DNA from: Carposina sasakii | Taxonomy: Eukaryota; Arthropoda; Insecta; Lepidoptera; Carposinidae | DNA length: 64,000 nucleotides | Direction: 5' to 3' | Assembly (NCBI GenBank): GCA_014607495.2 | Contig: CP053172.1 | Coordinates: forward strand, 3,238,888-3,302,887 | In this document: piece after piece, positions 43,354-55,230 of the stretch | Layout: each line of letters starts with the position of its first letter | How positions within the stretch are numbered: position 1 is the first letter of the stretch | Notes under the pieces: model-generated | Told to the model about the DNA's origin: nothing | The model's database searches: none | What the model saw: the letters and a program-made list of their open reading frames with translations, nothing else | Translations under genes and position numbers: made by a program

Positions 43354-43646
43354 GTATGTTCTTTTTTTGTAGTTAGACAAATTACACCCGTTACCGGCGG
43401 GCACCGTGTGCTGTTGCAAGCGCGCCTCATTTTTTTCGTAATTAAATAATTGAAAATATCCTATTTGTAGTTTACTACTTATAAGAACATACATCTATAA
43501 ATTCGTAGTCCACAGTAATAATTTTCATGTAATCGTAGATAAGCCACAATTAATAGTAAAAATAAGATATTGGTTTACTTTCCTTTTTGCCTAATTAATT
43601 CTACTAGGTACTTAAACACTTAAAAAATATATCATTCTTATTTCAG

Positions 43647-43660
43647 ATTCTTCAAAAATG
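43647..43660 (+). CDS. candidate 14-nt microexon
   Basis: TTATTTCAG|ATTCTTCAAAAATG|GTAAGT has strong sites on both sides; it brings the frame from phase 1 to phase 0. Confidence 0.45.
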
Positions 43661-44056
43661 GTAAGTTGTTATTATCTTGAATCTAAATTAGTTATTGGAA
43701 TATTATAATTATATTGCAAGCAATAAGCATATCATCATGAACATATAAAGAAGAATGGAAGTAATGCTGTCAACACACAGATTGAAGCACCGTAATTGCG
43801 GCGCGCTGAGCATGTATGCTCAGCATGTATTTTCTAGTAGACGCCAAGCTTACTATGGTTTGTATGTGTGGGTGGATAACGCGTCAATACACATCCCTAC
43901 TCCATGGAATATCGTTACTGAGCTTACTATGAATGAATGCTTCACTCTGTTTATTGACAACACTGTCCATTATTCTTTATATGTTCATGCATATCATATA
44001 ACAATGCCTTTCTACCATGATATGCCATGCTATGGATGTGTGTGACATCCATCAAT

Positions 44057-44314
44057 CTGCACCCGTATGATGAATTTGGTGAGAGCGAGATGTCTCACTT
44101 TTACACATCAAATCCACAGACCTAAGTAATGACTAGACAAGGCAAGTGTTTCTAGGTGTGTAAAAAGGGATTGTAAACCACTTCTATCAGCCCTAATTCA
44201 TTCAGTCCTGGCTCGAGAACAAGTGTCTATTCTAATTCTTAAGATCTGTGAATTTGACGTTTAAAAGTGAGACATCTCGCTCTCACCAAATTCATCATAC
44301 TAGTGCAGATATCC
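44057..44314. mobile_element. MITE with about 55-bp TIRs
   Basis: Second copy of 8094..8404; outer ends ATCTGCACCCGTATGATG and the matching GTGCAGATAT. Confidence 0.75.
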
Positions 44315-45068
44315 ATAATGTCAACAACTTTGACTGGGGTTTATCATGCTTTCAAAGTAACATAGCATGATGGAAGAATGGCAGCTCTGTTATATGACGT
44401 TTTTTCTGAGTGCACCAGAGGGAGGGTTATGTTCTTCAAATGTTATGTATGTCCCTCTAGAGCCTAAAGAGCTTGTCGCTTTTGAGTCTGAGTGATAAAA
44501 ATTTCGATTCAGTCGGGTATTTTGTTTTGTTTTTTATTTGTGCAACTAATTCACCAAATAGATCTTTTACCATACCTTTTATTTCCAACATGTACCTATG
44601 TATTATTTTGTATGATTGCTTCGAAAATTGCAAAACTGCTTACGAATTTTGACTGCTGGTAGTAATTTCCGCTGTTTTAGGTCACTTCTAAGTCCTTTCT
44701 CCATGTTCCCTTACTGTCAATCACACACAACCTTATCTAGGTACCTAAATGATCATCATCACCAGCTGTGACAATTCCAAAACCAACATAGGCCTCCCCG
44801 ACAACCTCCATTCCGACCAGTCCGTCAGTTTTATCATCCATCAAAAATTCAGAAATCATTAGTAGGTATTAAAAACATTGGCTGTATCCTTTGCCTTTTC
44901 TTAAAAAAAGTTTTAAATATAAATATTTAGACTTGAGTCTTATGCAATGCAGGGCGTTCACCGCCTGAGGGCCTGATGCACCAAGAGATTTTTTTTCTTA
45001 CATTAGTTTATGTCTGCATAAAATTCAAGTCTAAATATTTCACTTAAAACAGTTATGTATTACATTTA

Positions 45069-45332
45069 TACAGGGTGTAACAAAAGGGGTATGTTAAGCG
45101 GAAAGCTATAAAAAAGCCCATTATGGAGAACCTATTCCCAAAATTTGAGAGTCGAATTCAAATGTTTATTTTTCCAGTTAGTATGGAGAATTCTTAAACA
45201 ACTCAGGAATGTTCATACAATCTTGGAAATAAACATGGTGATTTCGAGTCTCAAATTTTGGAAATAGGTTCTCTATAGTGGGCTATTTACAATGCTTTTT
45301 GCTTAACATACCCTTTTCGTTACATCCTGTAT
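45069..45332. mobile_element. foldback MITE (family 1)
   Basis: Full-length self-complementary copy, ends TACAGGGTGTAACAAAAGGG and GTTACATCCTGTA. Confidence 0.85.
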
Positions 45333-45910
45333 AGGTTCACTTGTGTCACTTCACCAAATAGTTCCTTAGAATGATTGTGCTAGTTACTTTGTGCATGACT
45401 ACATTATGTGCATTTCACCAAATTGTACAATGTGCACAACTACCTTATCAGTATTACCGCATACAAACAAACGTTAGTTTCAAAACCAGGCATAGGACTT
45501 TTCTAAAATATCACATCACTATTATGTTCCTTTCTCAGAACAATGACTAAAGCATAGAAGTAACTGAATTTTAAGTAATATAGTTGTCTCTGTTTACTTG
45601 TACACTCATAACAGCATTAGAAAGAGACAGATGTAGGTTGCTCAAAATGCAAAACATCACACAAAGCAAATGTCAATTTGGTTACCTATTTGCTCCTTGG
45701 CTACCTTTAGATCATGCATGATACTAAGGCAAAAAATTACGTAATGTGCCAAGTTTTTCTCTATGACTGTTCGTCGCATTTTTTCGTATGATGTCTACAA
45801 CGCTACGGGCATAGAGGAATCTTATTCCTCTATGCTACGGGTACGCTTTTAATGTCACAAAGCGCCTTCTATGCGTTCCCCATTGTTCTGATGTTCCTTT
45901 ACTTTTTTAG

Positions 45911-45986
45911 ACGTCAAGTGGCATTATAACGTCAACAACGGACTTTGACACTCTTGCGCAGAAGAGAGAGTATGATGGGGTTAAAT
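45911..45986 (+). CDS. candidate coding exon following the microexon
   Basis: Acceptor CTTTTTTAG, donor AAAT|GTAAGT. Open in the linked frame (Thr/Ser-rich, then DTLAQKREYDGVK), exit phase 1. Confidence 0.5.
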
Positions 45987-46028
45987 GTAAGTTAATATAA
46001 GTATTTTTTTATTGTATATTGTTATCTA

Positions 46029-46400
46029 TACAGGTGTTTTTTCGTTGCCACCCTTAACGAAGGGTACGTACTTTATACATCAAATAAAGTAAGTTTATGC
46101 CAAAAAATGCTGGGAAACGATGTAATTTTTTTTTATTACTTGATCGGGTGAAATTTATAGTGTCCAGTGTTTACGCTAGTTTTTTCATAGACAGATATTA
46201 ATTATTTCTCGTAAAAAATCTTTCTACACGCGTCAATGTGCATTTATGCAGAAAAACGCAGTCTATCTACTTAACTTTGGACCCTAATACTTTGGAAACC
46301 AGACACTTCCCAGGTATGCTTCTATGGAGAAAAATGATCGTGATGATGAGGAGATTCCGTAGTTTTCGGGAACGTTGACGACCAAAAATCATCCTGTATA
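46029..46400 (+). mobile_element. MITE family 2
   Basis: Starts TACAGGTGTTTTTTCG, ends CCAAAAATCATCCTGTA. Confidence 0.75.
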
Positions 46401-46644
46401 TTACACATATACTTTAAAAGAACTTAATGTTATGTAGTTAATGTAATTTAATGTTACAAAATTGTCATTTAGCCGGGAAAGCACGTAAAACTGTCCTCCG
46501 CCTGCTCTTTCTCCGGTCGTGTCGGCTTTCCGTCTAGAGCGAATAGAGAGTTCACCTGTGTTTACGCACACATTGTGCGTGCACTATAAGATGGTTTTCA
46601 GTGACCGTTATACGATCTGGAGGATTAGTAACATTACTATAGGT

Positions 46645-47045
46645 CAGGGATGGCGAACCAATGGCACGCGTGCCACCCCTGGCACGCAACAAAATAGTTC
46701 AGGCACGCCGAATGATACATAAGAGAATGAATAACATAAAAAAAATTGCATCGAAACCGTTTGTCAGATGACTCTAGTTCAGCAGCTTGCATTCTGCTGA
46801 AAGTAACAAAGTAATGGCCTGACATAAAATACTTAGCATCTAATTTGAAACAGCAGAAATAACACAATTTTTTTATATGTTAAAATAGTAACATTACATA
46901 CCGATAATTGTACTTTTGAATTTTTTATAAATAAATAATAAATATTATATGTACTTAATATCATCTAGTTTTATTTTTGTTCAATAATATAAATATGCCT
47001 AAATTATTTGATGGCACGTATATCACTAAAGATTCGCCATCCCTG
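46645..47045. mobile_element. hAT-type MITE with 8-bp TSD
   Basis: TIRs CAGGGATGGCGAACC and GATTCGCCATCCCTG. Perfect TSD CTATAGGT at 46637..46644 and 47046..47053. Low-complexity GGCACGC repeats near the left end. Confidence 0.9.
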
Positions 47046-47765
47046 CTATAGGTACTCAAAAAAAAAAAAAAGCAATGAACTAGCAACTTGTTACTGACAC
47101 AATACAAGGATTCGTGATTGGGCGCAACTTTTAGCTTATAATCTGTTTTTTTTTTGTTTACATACATTTAGGCAGTTTGAGAAATGATTTCATTTGCCTT
47201 TATAAAACAAAAATTGTGATTGTTATATTTTGAGGGTAGATTGACATTTTGATCGTAAAGGTGAGTTTACACTGGGTTGTATTGTCGAGCTATTAAAAAA
47301 AAAACTCGATAAATGGACTGTCACGAGCTTTAATCTAAAATTAATGCATAGTTTACATGTAATTATTATGTTATGTAGTATACTATATTTTTTTAATATA
47401 GGAATAGTTTTAGAGATTTAAATAAATACAGCATAAGTATACCAATATAGGTATTATCTGTTAGTATTACGGACAGAAAATATTAAACTACTTATTGCTT
47501 ATAATGTAAACGTAACTTTATTTTAACCAGTTAATGTAGCTTAAAAGAAATCGAGGGTGGTTTAAAAAAATCGAACGGTTAGCTGGTACTATGTAGTTTC
47601 GAATAGTTCGCAGTAGTTCGTTGAACGCTCAACAGTACCCAGTGTGTGTTTCCTAGCATAGAATTTGTGAATTATTGGAAAAAATTTGGAATATTCAATA
47701 CAGTTAGTGCGAAAATAACATTTGTGTCCTGGAGTATTTCGAGTTATTTTCACTAAAACGAGCAA

Positions 47766-47808
47766 ATGTGCGAGGTTGAGCACATACTTGAAAATTTGAA
47801 TGTGGAAG
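47766..47808 (+). CDS. candidate first coding exon (possible ADAR alternative start)
   Basis: ATG with MCEVEHILENLNVE and donor GAAG|GTAACG, exit phase 1, the same phase as the exon at 45986. A 150-nt leader without other obvious features precedes it. Assignment to ADAR is inferred from position and orientation only. Confidence 0.45.
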
Positions 47809-48791
47809 GTAACGGTTTTTTTTTTATTTTAACAAAAAATATGCAAAAGAAGCACAGCTGAACGTATTTGACTTAAGTATATTGGCATAGATAGATAGTC
47901 TAAGGCCCCATTTCTATTATAACATTTTCTTGTCTCTTGCATGATGATCTCCGACCGTATTTCGGCCAAGGCGACCAATCTCTACGGAGATTGGCCAGGT
48001 ACGCAGGAGATATTATAGTGTACAAGTGTGTGCGCAAACACAGATGCACTCTCTATTCCGTTACCCTCATAGTCCCATGGGACGGAAAGCCGACACGACC
48101 GGAGAGAGATCAGGCGCAGGATCAACAGTTTTACGTGCTTTCCGAGGCCTCTTGCATACAATTTTATTGAAGCAACAAATGTCTGGCATGGTCTATACTG
48201 CTATTTTTTACACATTGTTTAAGCTTTCACTAGTAAATAATAATATTTGCTCTTGAATTTTCAAGAAAATCGTATTATGTAAACGTTTTTTTTAAAGTGC
48301 GAAAACATTTTCATTTATTCACTTTGAAGTTGCTATTTTTATTTACTATATGACCAACGAAACAAGTGATTCAAGACTGCTTTTCATCCCGGGAAATTGA
48401 GCAGCTTTTACAGGAAAAGTTACACTTTTTATTTTGAAAATAACGCTATCTACCTTTCATTTATTTTATTACTTATGGCATCAATGCTTTACGGTTTCTT
48501 TGCCACATATAGTAGATAAAAGTAATGCACTCTGTTTTATAGCCGGCTGCCTGTCAGACACTAAACCTACTTGAGAAATGCCAAGTGATAATTTTGTAAC
48601 ATTGAAATCCATAAGGGCAGATTATTCTATAGGTTGGTTCTAACTGATTACGTTTGATGTTGTCTTTCTCTTAGATTTTCACTATGGGATGTAATGTACG
48701 AGTAATATTATATTACATCTTGAAATCTATAATTTGACTGAGAAGTAAATTATATTAGTTTATCTAGTAGTTCATCTATCTATCTATATCT

Positions 48792-49105
48792 ATACATATA
48801 ATAAAAATGTTACGGATCGCTGTCTGTACATGGAAGATATATGAGAAAAAATATTTTAGGAGACCTTTGTCAACGCAATAGTACAAAAAAAAATGATTTT
48901 TGGAATTTTTTTCTGTTTGTCTGTGCGTTTGTGCACGCTAATCTGAGAAACGGCTGAACCGATTTCGATGCAGTTTTCAGGAATATATTGTGACAGGTCC
49001 CACTTAACATATAGGATACTTCTTATCCCGGGAAAATGTTTTCATCTCGGATAATTTCAACATTTTGTTTTTTCTGTGGTCCACGCGGACGGAGTCGCGG
49101 GCTGG
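48792..49105 (+). mobile_element. Helitron-like element, sense
   Basis: Starts TCTATACATATAATAAAAATG and contains GCTGAACCGATTTCGATGCA and ACGCGGACGGAGTCGCGGGC. Confidence 0.6.
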
Positions 49106-49349
49106 ACGCCCGTAATTTAATATGTATCTTATCTATATGGTAGTTTATATCCAATATACTTTATTATTATTTCTCCTGTGCTGATGCGGGGTTTCACTAG
49201 AATACATGAGCTGCATCTCCTCCCGTGCATGTCGTAAGAGTCGACTAAGGTACTCAAAGGCGTTCTCTCAGACGATAAACTAGCATAATGACTCTGATCT
49301 TTTATATCTGTCCTCGCTATTCTATGTATGTACGTTTTTTATGTATGTC

Positions 49350-49660
49350 CCAGTGGACGCCCGCGACTCCGTCCGCGTGGACTACAGAAAAAACAAAATG
49401 TCGAAATTATCCCGGATAAAAACATTTTCCCGGGACAAAAACTATATGTTAAGTGGGACCTGTCACAATATATTCCTGAAAACTGCATCGAAATCGGTTC
49501 AGCCGTTTCTGAGATTAGCGTGCACAAACAGACAAACCGACAAAAATTCAAAAAATAATTTTTTTGATACTATTGCGTTGATAAAGGTCTCCTATAATAT
49601 TTTTCTCATATATCTTCCATGTACAGACAGCGATCCGTTACATTTTTACTATATGTAAAG
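49350..49660 (-). mobile_element. Helitron-like element, inverted copy
   Basis: Reverse complement of 48792..49105 over about 300 bp (CCCGCGACTCCGTCCGCGTG at the left, CAGCGATCCGTTACATTTTT at the right). Confidence 0.65.
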
Positions 49661-49961
49661 ATTATATGTACATTGACACAGATGGTGGTCCCCCGGCAAA
49701 AAGGTCGACACCATCCATTCGGCTCGAAGCCGGGTTCAAATGGAACTTGCAGGTAGGCAGTAGCTTCACTTCCCGGTCAGTTAGGGTGTTACCGCCCCCC
49801 GATTACGTAACTTGCAAAAGCAACGCAAAAGTCGCAACGTGACAGCAAATATTGTGATGTGAGTCCTTCCACGCCCCGTACTCGCCCCGTCCATTGAACA
49901 CGTAACTATTTTCTCAGTCGTATTGCTGTCTGTCTGCTTCTACAAGTTACGTAATCAGGCT

Positions 49962-50148
49962 ACCGGACCAATCGATGAATCGTCGATCGATGGCATTGAT
50001 GGTAGAGTAAAAGGGATTAGACGACGTCGAAAGATAGTTTCGCTACCAGAGTCTATCAACGTCGACCTATGCCATCGACCGGCAATTGATCGATTGAGCC
50101 GCCGTTATCCGTCGATCAGTGATCGACCGATTGGTCTGGTACCACCCA
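49962..50148. mobile_element. TCGAT-rich palindromic MITE
   Basis: Ends ACCGGACCAATCGATGAATC and the inverted GATCGACCGATTGGTCTGGT; the interior is dense in ATCGAT and GTCGA words. Confidence 0.55.
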
Positions 50149-51097
50149 TAGGCTTACGTTTGTCTGCACGTATGTTTGTCGTGTGTCTTGTTTTGTTTCT
50201 GTAGGACGTTGGTTTATTTATAATTTTTATGTACTATTAATATTATGTGTGTGTTTTTTATGTTTATTTGTTATGTTTAATTGCATGTGCGGTTTAATCC
50301 ATAGAGGCATTAAGTTTGTTTTTAAAAAAGGATTTTAAGCTACATTAAGGGAACTTTGAACTTATTAACTTGTTTTTGTTAAGATTTGGTGCGTCACACA
50401 CAAGGTGTAATAAATATATGTGGTCCGATTTTGCACTGTATAGCCTATCTCAGGGATAAATGTGTTGCTGGCTTTCTCAAAATTTCATAGGTTTTTTTTA
50501 TAGACATTGATTGGAAAAAGCAGTTAAAATTAGATGATTCTTAATTCAGACCAGTTTGTAAAAATAATTGTAAGTGCATATTTATATAGTATGTGTTCTA
50601 TGTCTTATTTTTTTTAACTAGTCAGAAGAAAAAATCATCTCACTTCTTCTGACCTACCAAGTCTTGTGCAAGTTAAATAGTTTAAAAACATTTTCTGATT
50701 ATGTAGGTGTATTCCCCGTTTCCCCATCCTCCCCTTTTTTCCTCTCCAATGGTAAAGGATCTGGTTATCTGAATTAGCATGGCTTGTAAGTGTTATTACC
50801 CGACTGCGCTAGTTGGAGGGTTAAGTATAATTTTTGAGTGTATGTTAACCACCATCAAGATCTGTGGGGCGCGGGGGACGGAGTGCAACCGGGCCCTCGC
50901 CGAACACTACCGATCACTCACGATTCGTCAGACACAGTTGGCGGATAGCCATTTTTTACTATTGTAAATTCTAGTTTAAAATAATATACAACTTAAATCT
51001 ATCAGCGGCCTACTTCATTCCACACCAATAATCAGCTCAACAGTGTATGTTTGTATATTTTTGGCACGATCTTGAGCTTAAACGGCTTGTCGCGCTT

Positions 51098-51560
51098 TGA
51101 GCTTGAAGCGCAGGCCACACCGCCAGCGGGCGGGCGGAGCGAGCTAGGCTGGCGGGCTAGACGAGAGAAGCAATACGCGGAATATTGGCGAACTAAACTA
51201 TGGGGTTCACACCGAAAACTACGGACGGTCGAGCGAGCGAGCGGGCGGAGCGGGTGAACCGGGGGGTGGATGGGAGAGCGAGAGGATAGCGTCGACTAGT
51301 TCGAATACTCGAAACGAGGAGGACGGGCGAACGAATCGGGCGGGGGAGCTGGCGGGCGAGCGAAGCGGGCGTGAGGTGAACGAGTAGCTTCGCTGGAATC
51401 ATTGGATATTTCGTTAGCTTCGCTCGCATCGCTGACGTAGGTTAGTCGGTAGCTCGCGGTGTGAACCGAAGTATGTAAAGAGGTGAAACGTGAAACGATG
51501 TCCGCCCGCCTAGCTCGCTCGCCAGTTGTGTGCAAGTGTGGCCAGCGCCTGAGAGGTATC
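51098..51560. mobile_element. GC-rich TIR element
   Basis: GCGCAGGCCACACCG at the left mirrors GTGTGGCCAGCGC at the right, and GGCGGAGCGAGCTAGGC mirrors GCCTAGCTCGCTCGCC. Interior GAGCGAGCGGGCGG-type repeats. Confidence 0.5.
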
Positions 51561-52409
51561 ATTAGACTAGTTTTACTCATGAGAGTGACACTGGGTCAAA
51601 ATTTTTACGCAGTCCGGCCCCCTCATTACCTATGTAATCAGGGGGCGGGTTTTTTTTAAATAAATGAGGTCATTCAACATAGCATACAATATTTATAGCT
51701 AAGTACTGTGCTTGTGTGTACTTGCTGTGTGGTGTCGGCAGAGTAAAATACCACCACCCCATGTCTGCCTGTGGGTATTGTATGATTAAGGGTTTCCGGG
51801 AGGTGGGCAGTAGCGCCTCCCGTGTATGTAGACAACATAGTCCGAAAATAACACTGCGGTCACCAACTCGCCTGCCCAGTGTTGTGGCCAGCGCCGGCGC
51901 GAAGTAATTTTTCGAATGGAGCGAGATCCAATTATGGCGCCTCTCCTGTTTGCTCCTAATAATCTTTAGCATTTAGGCGCCTTCTAGGATTTGGCGCCTG
52001 GAGCGACTGCTACGTTCGCCGTATGGGCGGGCCGGGCCTGGTTCTGGCTATGGGCCAAAGCCAAGTAGTAGCCTTGTGGCGTGCCCTGGGGGAGACCTAC
52101 GTCCAGCTGCCTGCAATAGGCTGATGTAGGGGGTCTTACCATGATCTGCCAAACACCGATGGTGGAGTCAGCTTTGTCATTCAAATGGACTATGGGATTA
52201 CCCTGTGGAAGTAGCCTTGTGGCGGGCCCTAGGGGAGGCCTACGTCCAGCAGTGGACTGCAATAGGCTGATGCGATGTTTTTTTAGACTCTGGCGAGGTC
52301 ATTCAAATGGACTATGGCAAAAACCCATGCCACTAGCCTTGTGGCGTATCCCGGGAGAGGCCTACGTCCAGCAGCAGTGGATGGATGCTGATGTATGTTT
52401 TTTCACCAG

Positions 52410-52553
52410 GCTCTGGCGAACGCCGCAAATGCGGTGGAGTCAGGAGGCAAGTCACCAGTATCGGCGTTAAATGAACTGGGCGTAAGAGTCGGATACACGC
52501 TGCTGAGGCAAGGTGGGCCTGCGCATTGTCCCAGCTTCACTGTGTGCGTTAAT
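52410..52553 (+). CDS. ADAR: ADAR exon: dsRBD1 first half
   Basis: Acceptor TTTTTTCACCAG, donor GTTAAT|GTGAGT, 48 codons, phase 0 in and out. Carries the alpha1-beta1-beta2 part of the fold with GPAHCPSF. Confidence 0.93.
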
Positions 52554-55187
52554 GTGAGTATTCTACACACACACACACACACATACCTATACATGCACAT
52601 ACATACCTACAAACACCTGTCGAGAAAAGAGATTCCAAATCATGGTTGGGTAAGTTATGTTAGAAGGGCCCATCCAATTCCTGACTTCAGTGGACGTTGC
52701 TTACCGGCATTAACTTTACAGATCTTTAATATTGTCTTCCAAGGTTAGAATTGCAATTAGCACAGCTTATGCTCACATCAGCTGCATGTCCTTCCGTGCA
52801 TATCGTAGAGGAACGAAGGAACTCGAGCATTCGTTAAGCTTGCGACTTGTCAGTGATCATTTGCATCAGCTGTCGTCGTCGTCGTCGTCAGCCTATTGCA
52901 GTCCACTGCTGGACGTAGACCTCCCCCAGTTCTCACATTTCGATCTCCCGTTTTCACCATCCATACTACCAGCCGTCCTCATTAAGTATCGGTCACTGTC
53001 CGGAGGGCGCCCACGCTACGCTTGCCGAGGCGCGGTCTCCATTCAAGAACCCGTTTACCCCACCGTCCATCGGTTCTACGACAGATGCGGCCGGCCCACT
53101 GCCACTTCAGTCTGCTACACACTATGTCTGTCACTTTGGTCTTCTGCCGGATAATCTTGTTTCTAAAATGCTAAGGTGACGTGGGATATATATATATATA
53201 AATAAATATTCACACACTACACAACACATTAACCTAGTCTCACACTAAGATACCTAAGGTCTTGTGTCGTGGGTACTAAGCAACGGTATATAAATACAAG
53301 ATAAGTATAGAAACATCCATGACTCGGAAACAGACATTGATATTAATCATATCAATGTTTGCACCTACCGGGATTCGAACCCAGGACCTATGGCGTCGCA
53401 GGCAGGGTCACTACCTACTAGACTGACACTGTGGGGTAAGCACGAACCTCTCGATAGTCTGTAACGCTAGCGTCAAACTGTCAAATCATATAGATTTTGC
53501 TAGCGAGTCGCTATTACGCCGCGTAAACAGTTGGCCGTCAACGTTAAGTAACTGAACGTAAGGATATCTCAGACCTTGCAGTTTTGGCTATTCTATTTCG
53601 GCAACACAGCCGTGTGTGTATACGGTGTGTTTTATTTGCTGTCAACGTTGCCGAATACCACGTATTCTCCTCATCATCACGAACATTTTTCTCCATGGAA
53701 CTTCTTCTCGGTGTTTGTTTTCCAAGATATTGAGGTCTAAAGTCTACTTTGGTCCATTGAGCGATGCTGGCGATCGAAGGATCATTGTCCCTTGTTCGAC
53801 CACGCTTGTGCGTTCCTATGTATACAGGGTGTAACAAAAGGGGTATGTTAAGCGAGAAGCTATGTAAATAGCCCACTAAAAGGAACCTATCTACAAAATT
53901 TCAGACTCGAAATCACATGTTTAATTTTGCAGCTAGTGTGGAGAATTTCTAATCAACTTGAGAATGTTCATACAATTTTGAAAAATAAACCTGTGATTTC
54001 GAGTCTCAAATTTTGGAAATAGGTTCTCTATAATGGTCTATTTACATAGCTTTTCGCTTAACATACCCTTTCTGTTACACCCTGTATATGTATGTAAATA
54101 GTCCGTTCGTGACGTTAATCAGGTAGCAGATCTAACATTCGAAGGCTGGGGCCACAGCAAGCGGGAGGCGCGCGCGTCCGCCGCCCGCGCATGTCTCAAC
54201 GCTTTACTAGCGCGCGCCGGCCGGGTTTTAACGCCGAAGAATGCTGTCACCGACTTTACGAGCGATAACCATGATAGATATACTGGTGAGTCTTTTGAAG
54301 GTAGGTGAAGACGTGCTTAAAACAGCGATAAACATGCTTATTTTTCCAGCTATAAGCTTATGCTTATAATATAATATCGTTGTTGACTTTTATTTTATTC
54401 TGATTAAAACCTTATTTCTCTGCAACGCACTCATCAGATAAAAGTTCCTGCTTCACCCCCTGTTCAGACGAACTCAAAACCCGCCCCTTCACTTAAAATA
54501 AGCATGCGTATTGCTAGCCAAATTTATGTATGTACTTGTACATAAGTATGATGAGTGAGCAGAGAAATAAGGATTTAATCAGATTAAAATAAAAGTCAAC
54601 GATATTATAATAATACACAGGATGTTTTTTGGTCGTCAACGTTCCCGAAAACTACGAAATCTCCTCATCATCACGATCATTTTTCTCCATGGAAGTGTCT
54701 GGTTCCCAAGATATTAGGGTCGAAAGTTGAGTAAATAGATTGCGTTTTTCTGCATAAATGCACATAGACGCGCGTAGCAAGATTTTTCACGAGAAAAATT
54801 TAATACCTGTCTATGAAAAAACTATCATAAACACTGGACACTATAAATATAAAGTTCGCCCGATCAAGTAACTAAAATTTTTTTTTCAAAAAATTTACAC
54901 CTTTTCCCGGCATTTTTTTTTAACATAAATTTACTTTATTTGATATATAGAGTACGTACCCTTCGTTAAGGGTGGCAACGAAAAAACATTCTATATACAC
55001 GTTGTACACACTATTTAGGCTAAATTTTGTATGAGATCGGGTATTTAACCTTTCAGAACCCAGCGTCAACTCCGTTTGACATAACCTTGGCTTCGTTCTA
55101 GATACGCAAAGCCCGGAAACGCAAGCGAAACCACTCCCTCACTCGGTTAATTGGGCAAGATGGAGCTGGACAGCCCAGGTAAATATA

Positions 55188-55230
<43 letters not shown>

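Larger units (their letters stand above)
43661..45910 (+). other. intron-like stretch with MITEs
   Basis: Contains the TIR MITE at 44057..44314, a piece of the 23565 repeat (44805..44920) and the foldback MITE at 45069..45332. No other gene recognised. Confidence 0.5.
47809..52409 (+). other. long intron-like region upstream of ADAR dsRBD1 exon
   Basis: Holds an inverted Helitron-like pair (48792..49105, 49350..49660), TIR elements (49791..49963, 49962..50148, 51098..51560) and LINE 3'-end pieces (51725..51890, 52000..52280). A GC-rich stretch at 50855..50955 lacks a usable GT donor. No bridging coding exon identified. Confidence 0.5.

Noticed and set aside
48535..48600. Exon-like stretch after a TTTTATAG acceptor
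   Set aside because: The required frame hits TGA after ten codons and there is no phase-0 donor.
52732..53154. 140-codon plus-strand ORF
   Set aside because: The minus strand encodes a recognisable RTE-type LINE end over the same bases; the plus ORF has no family features.
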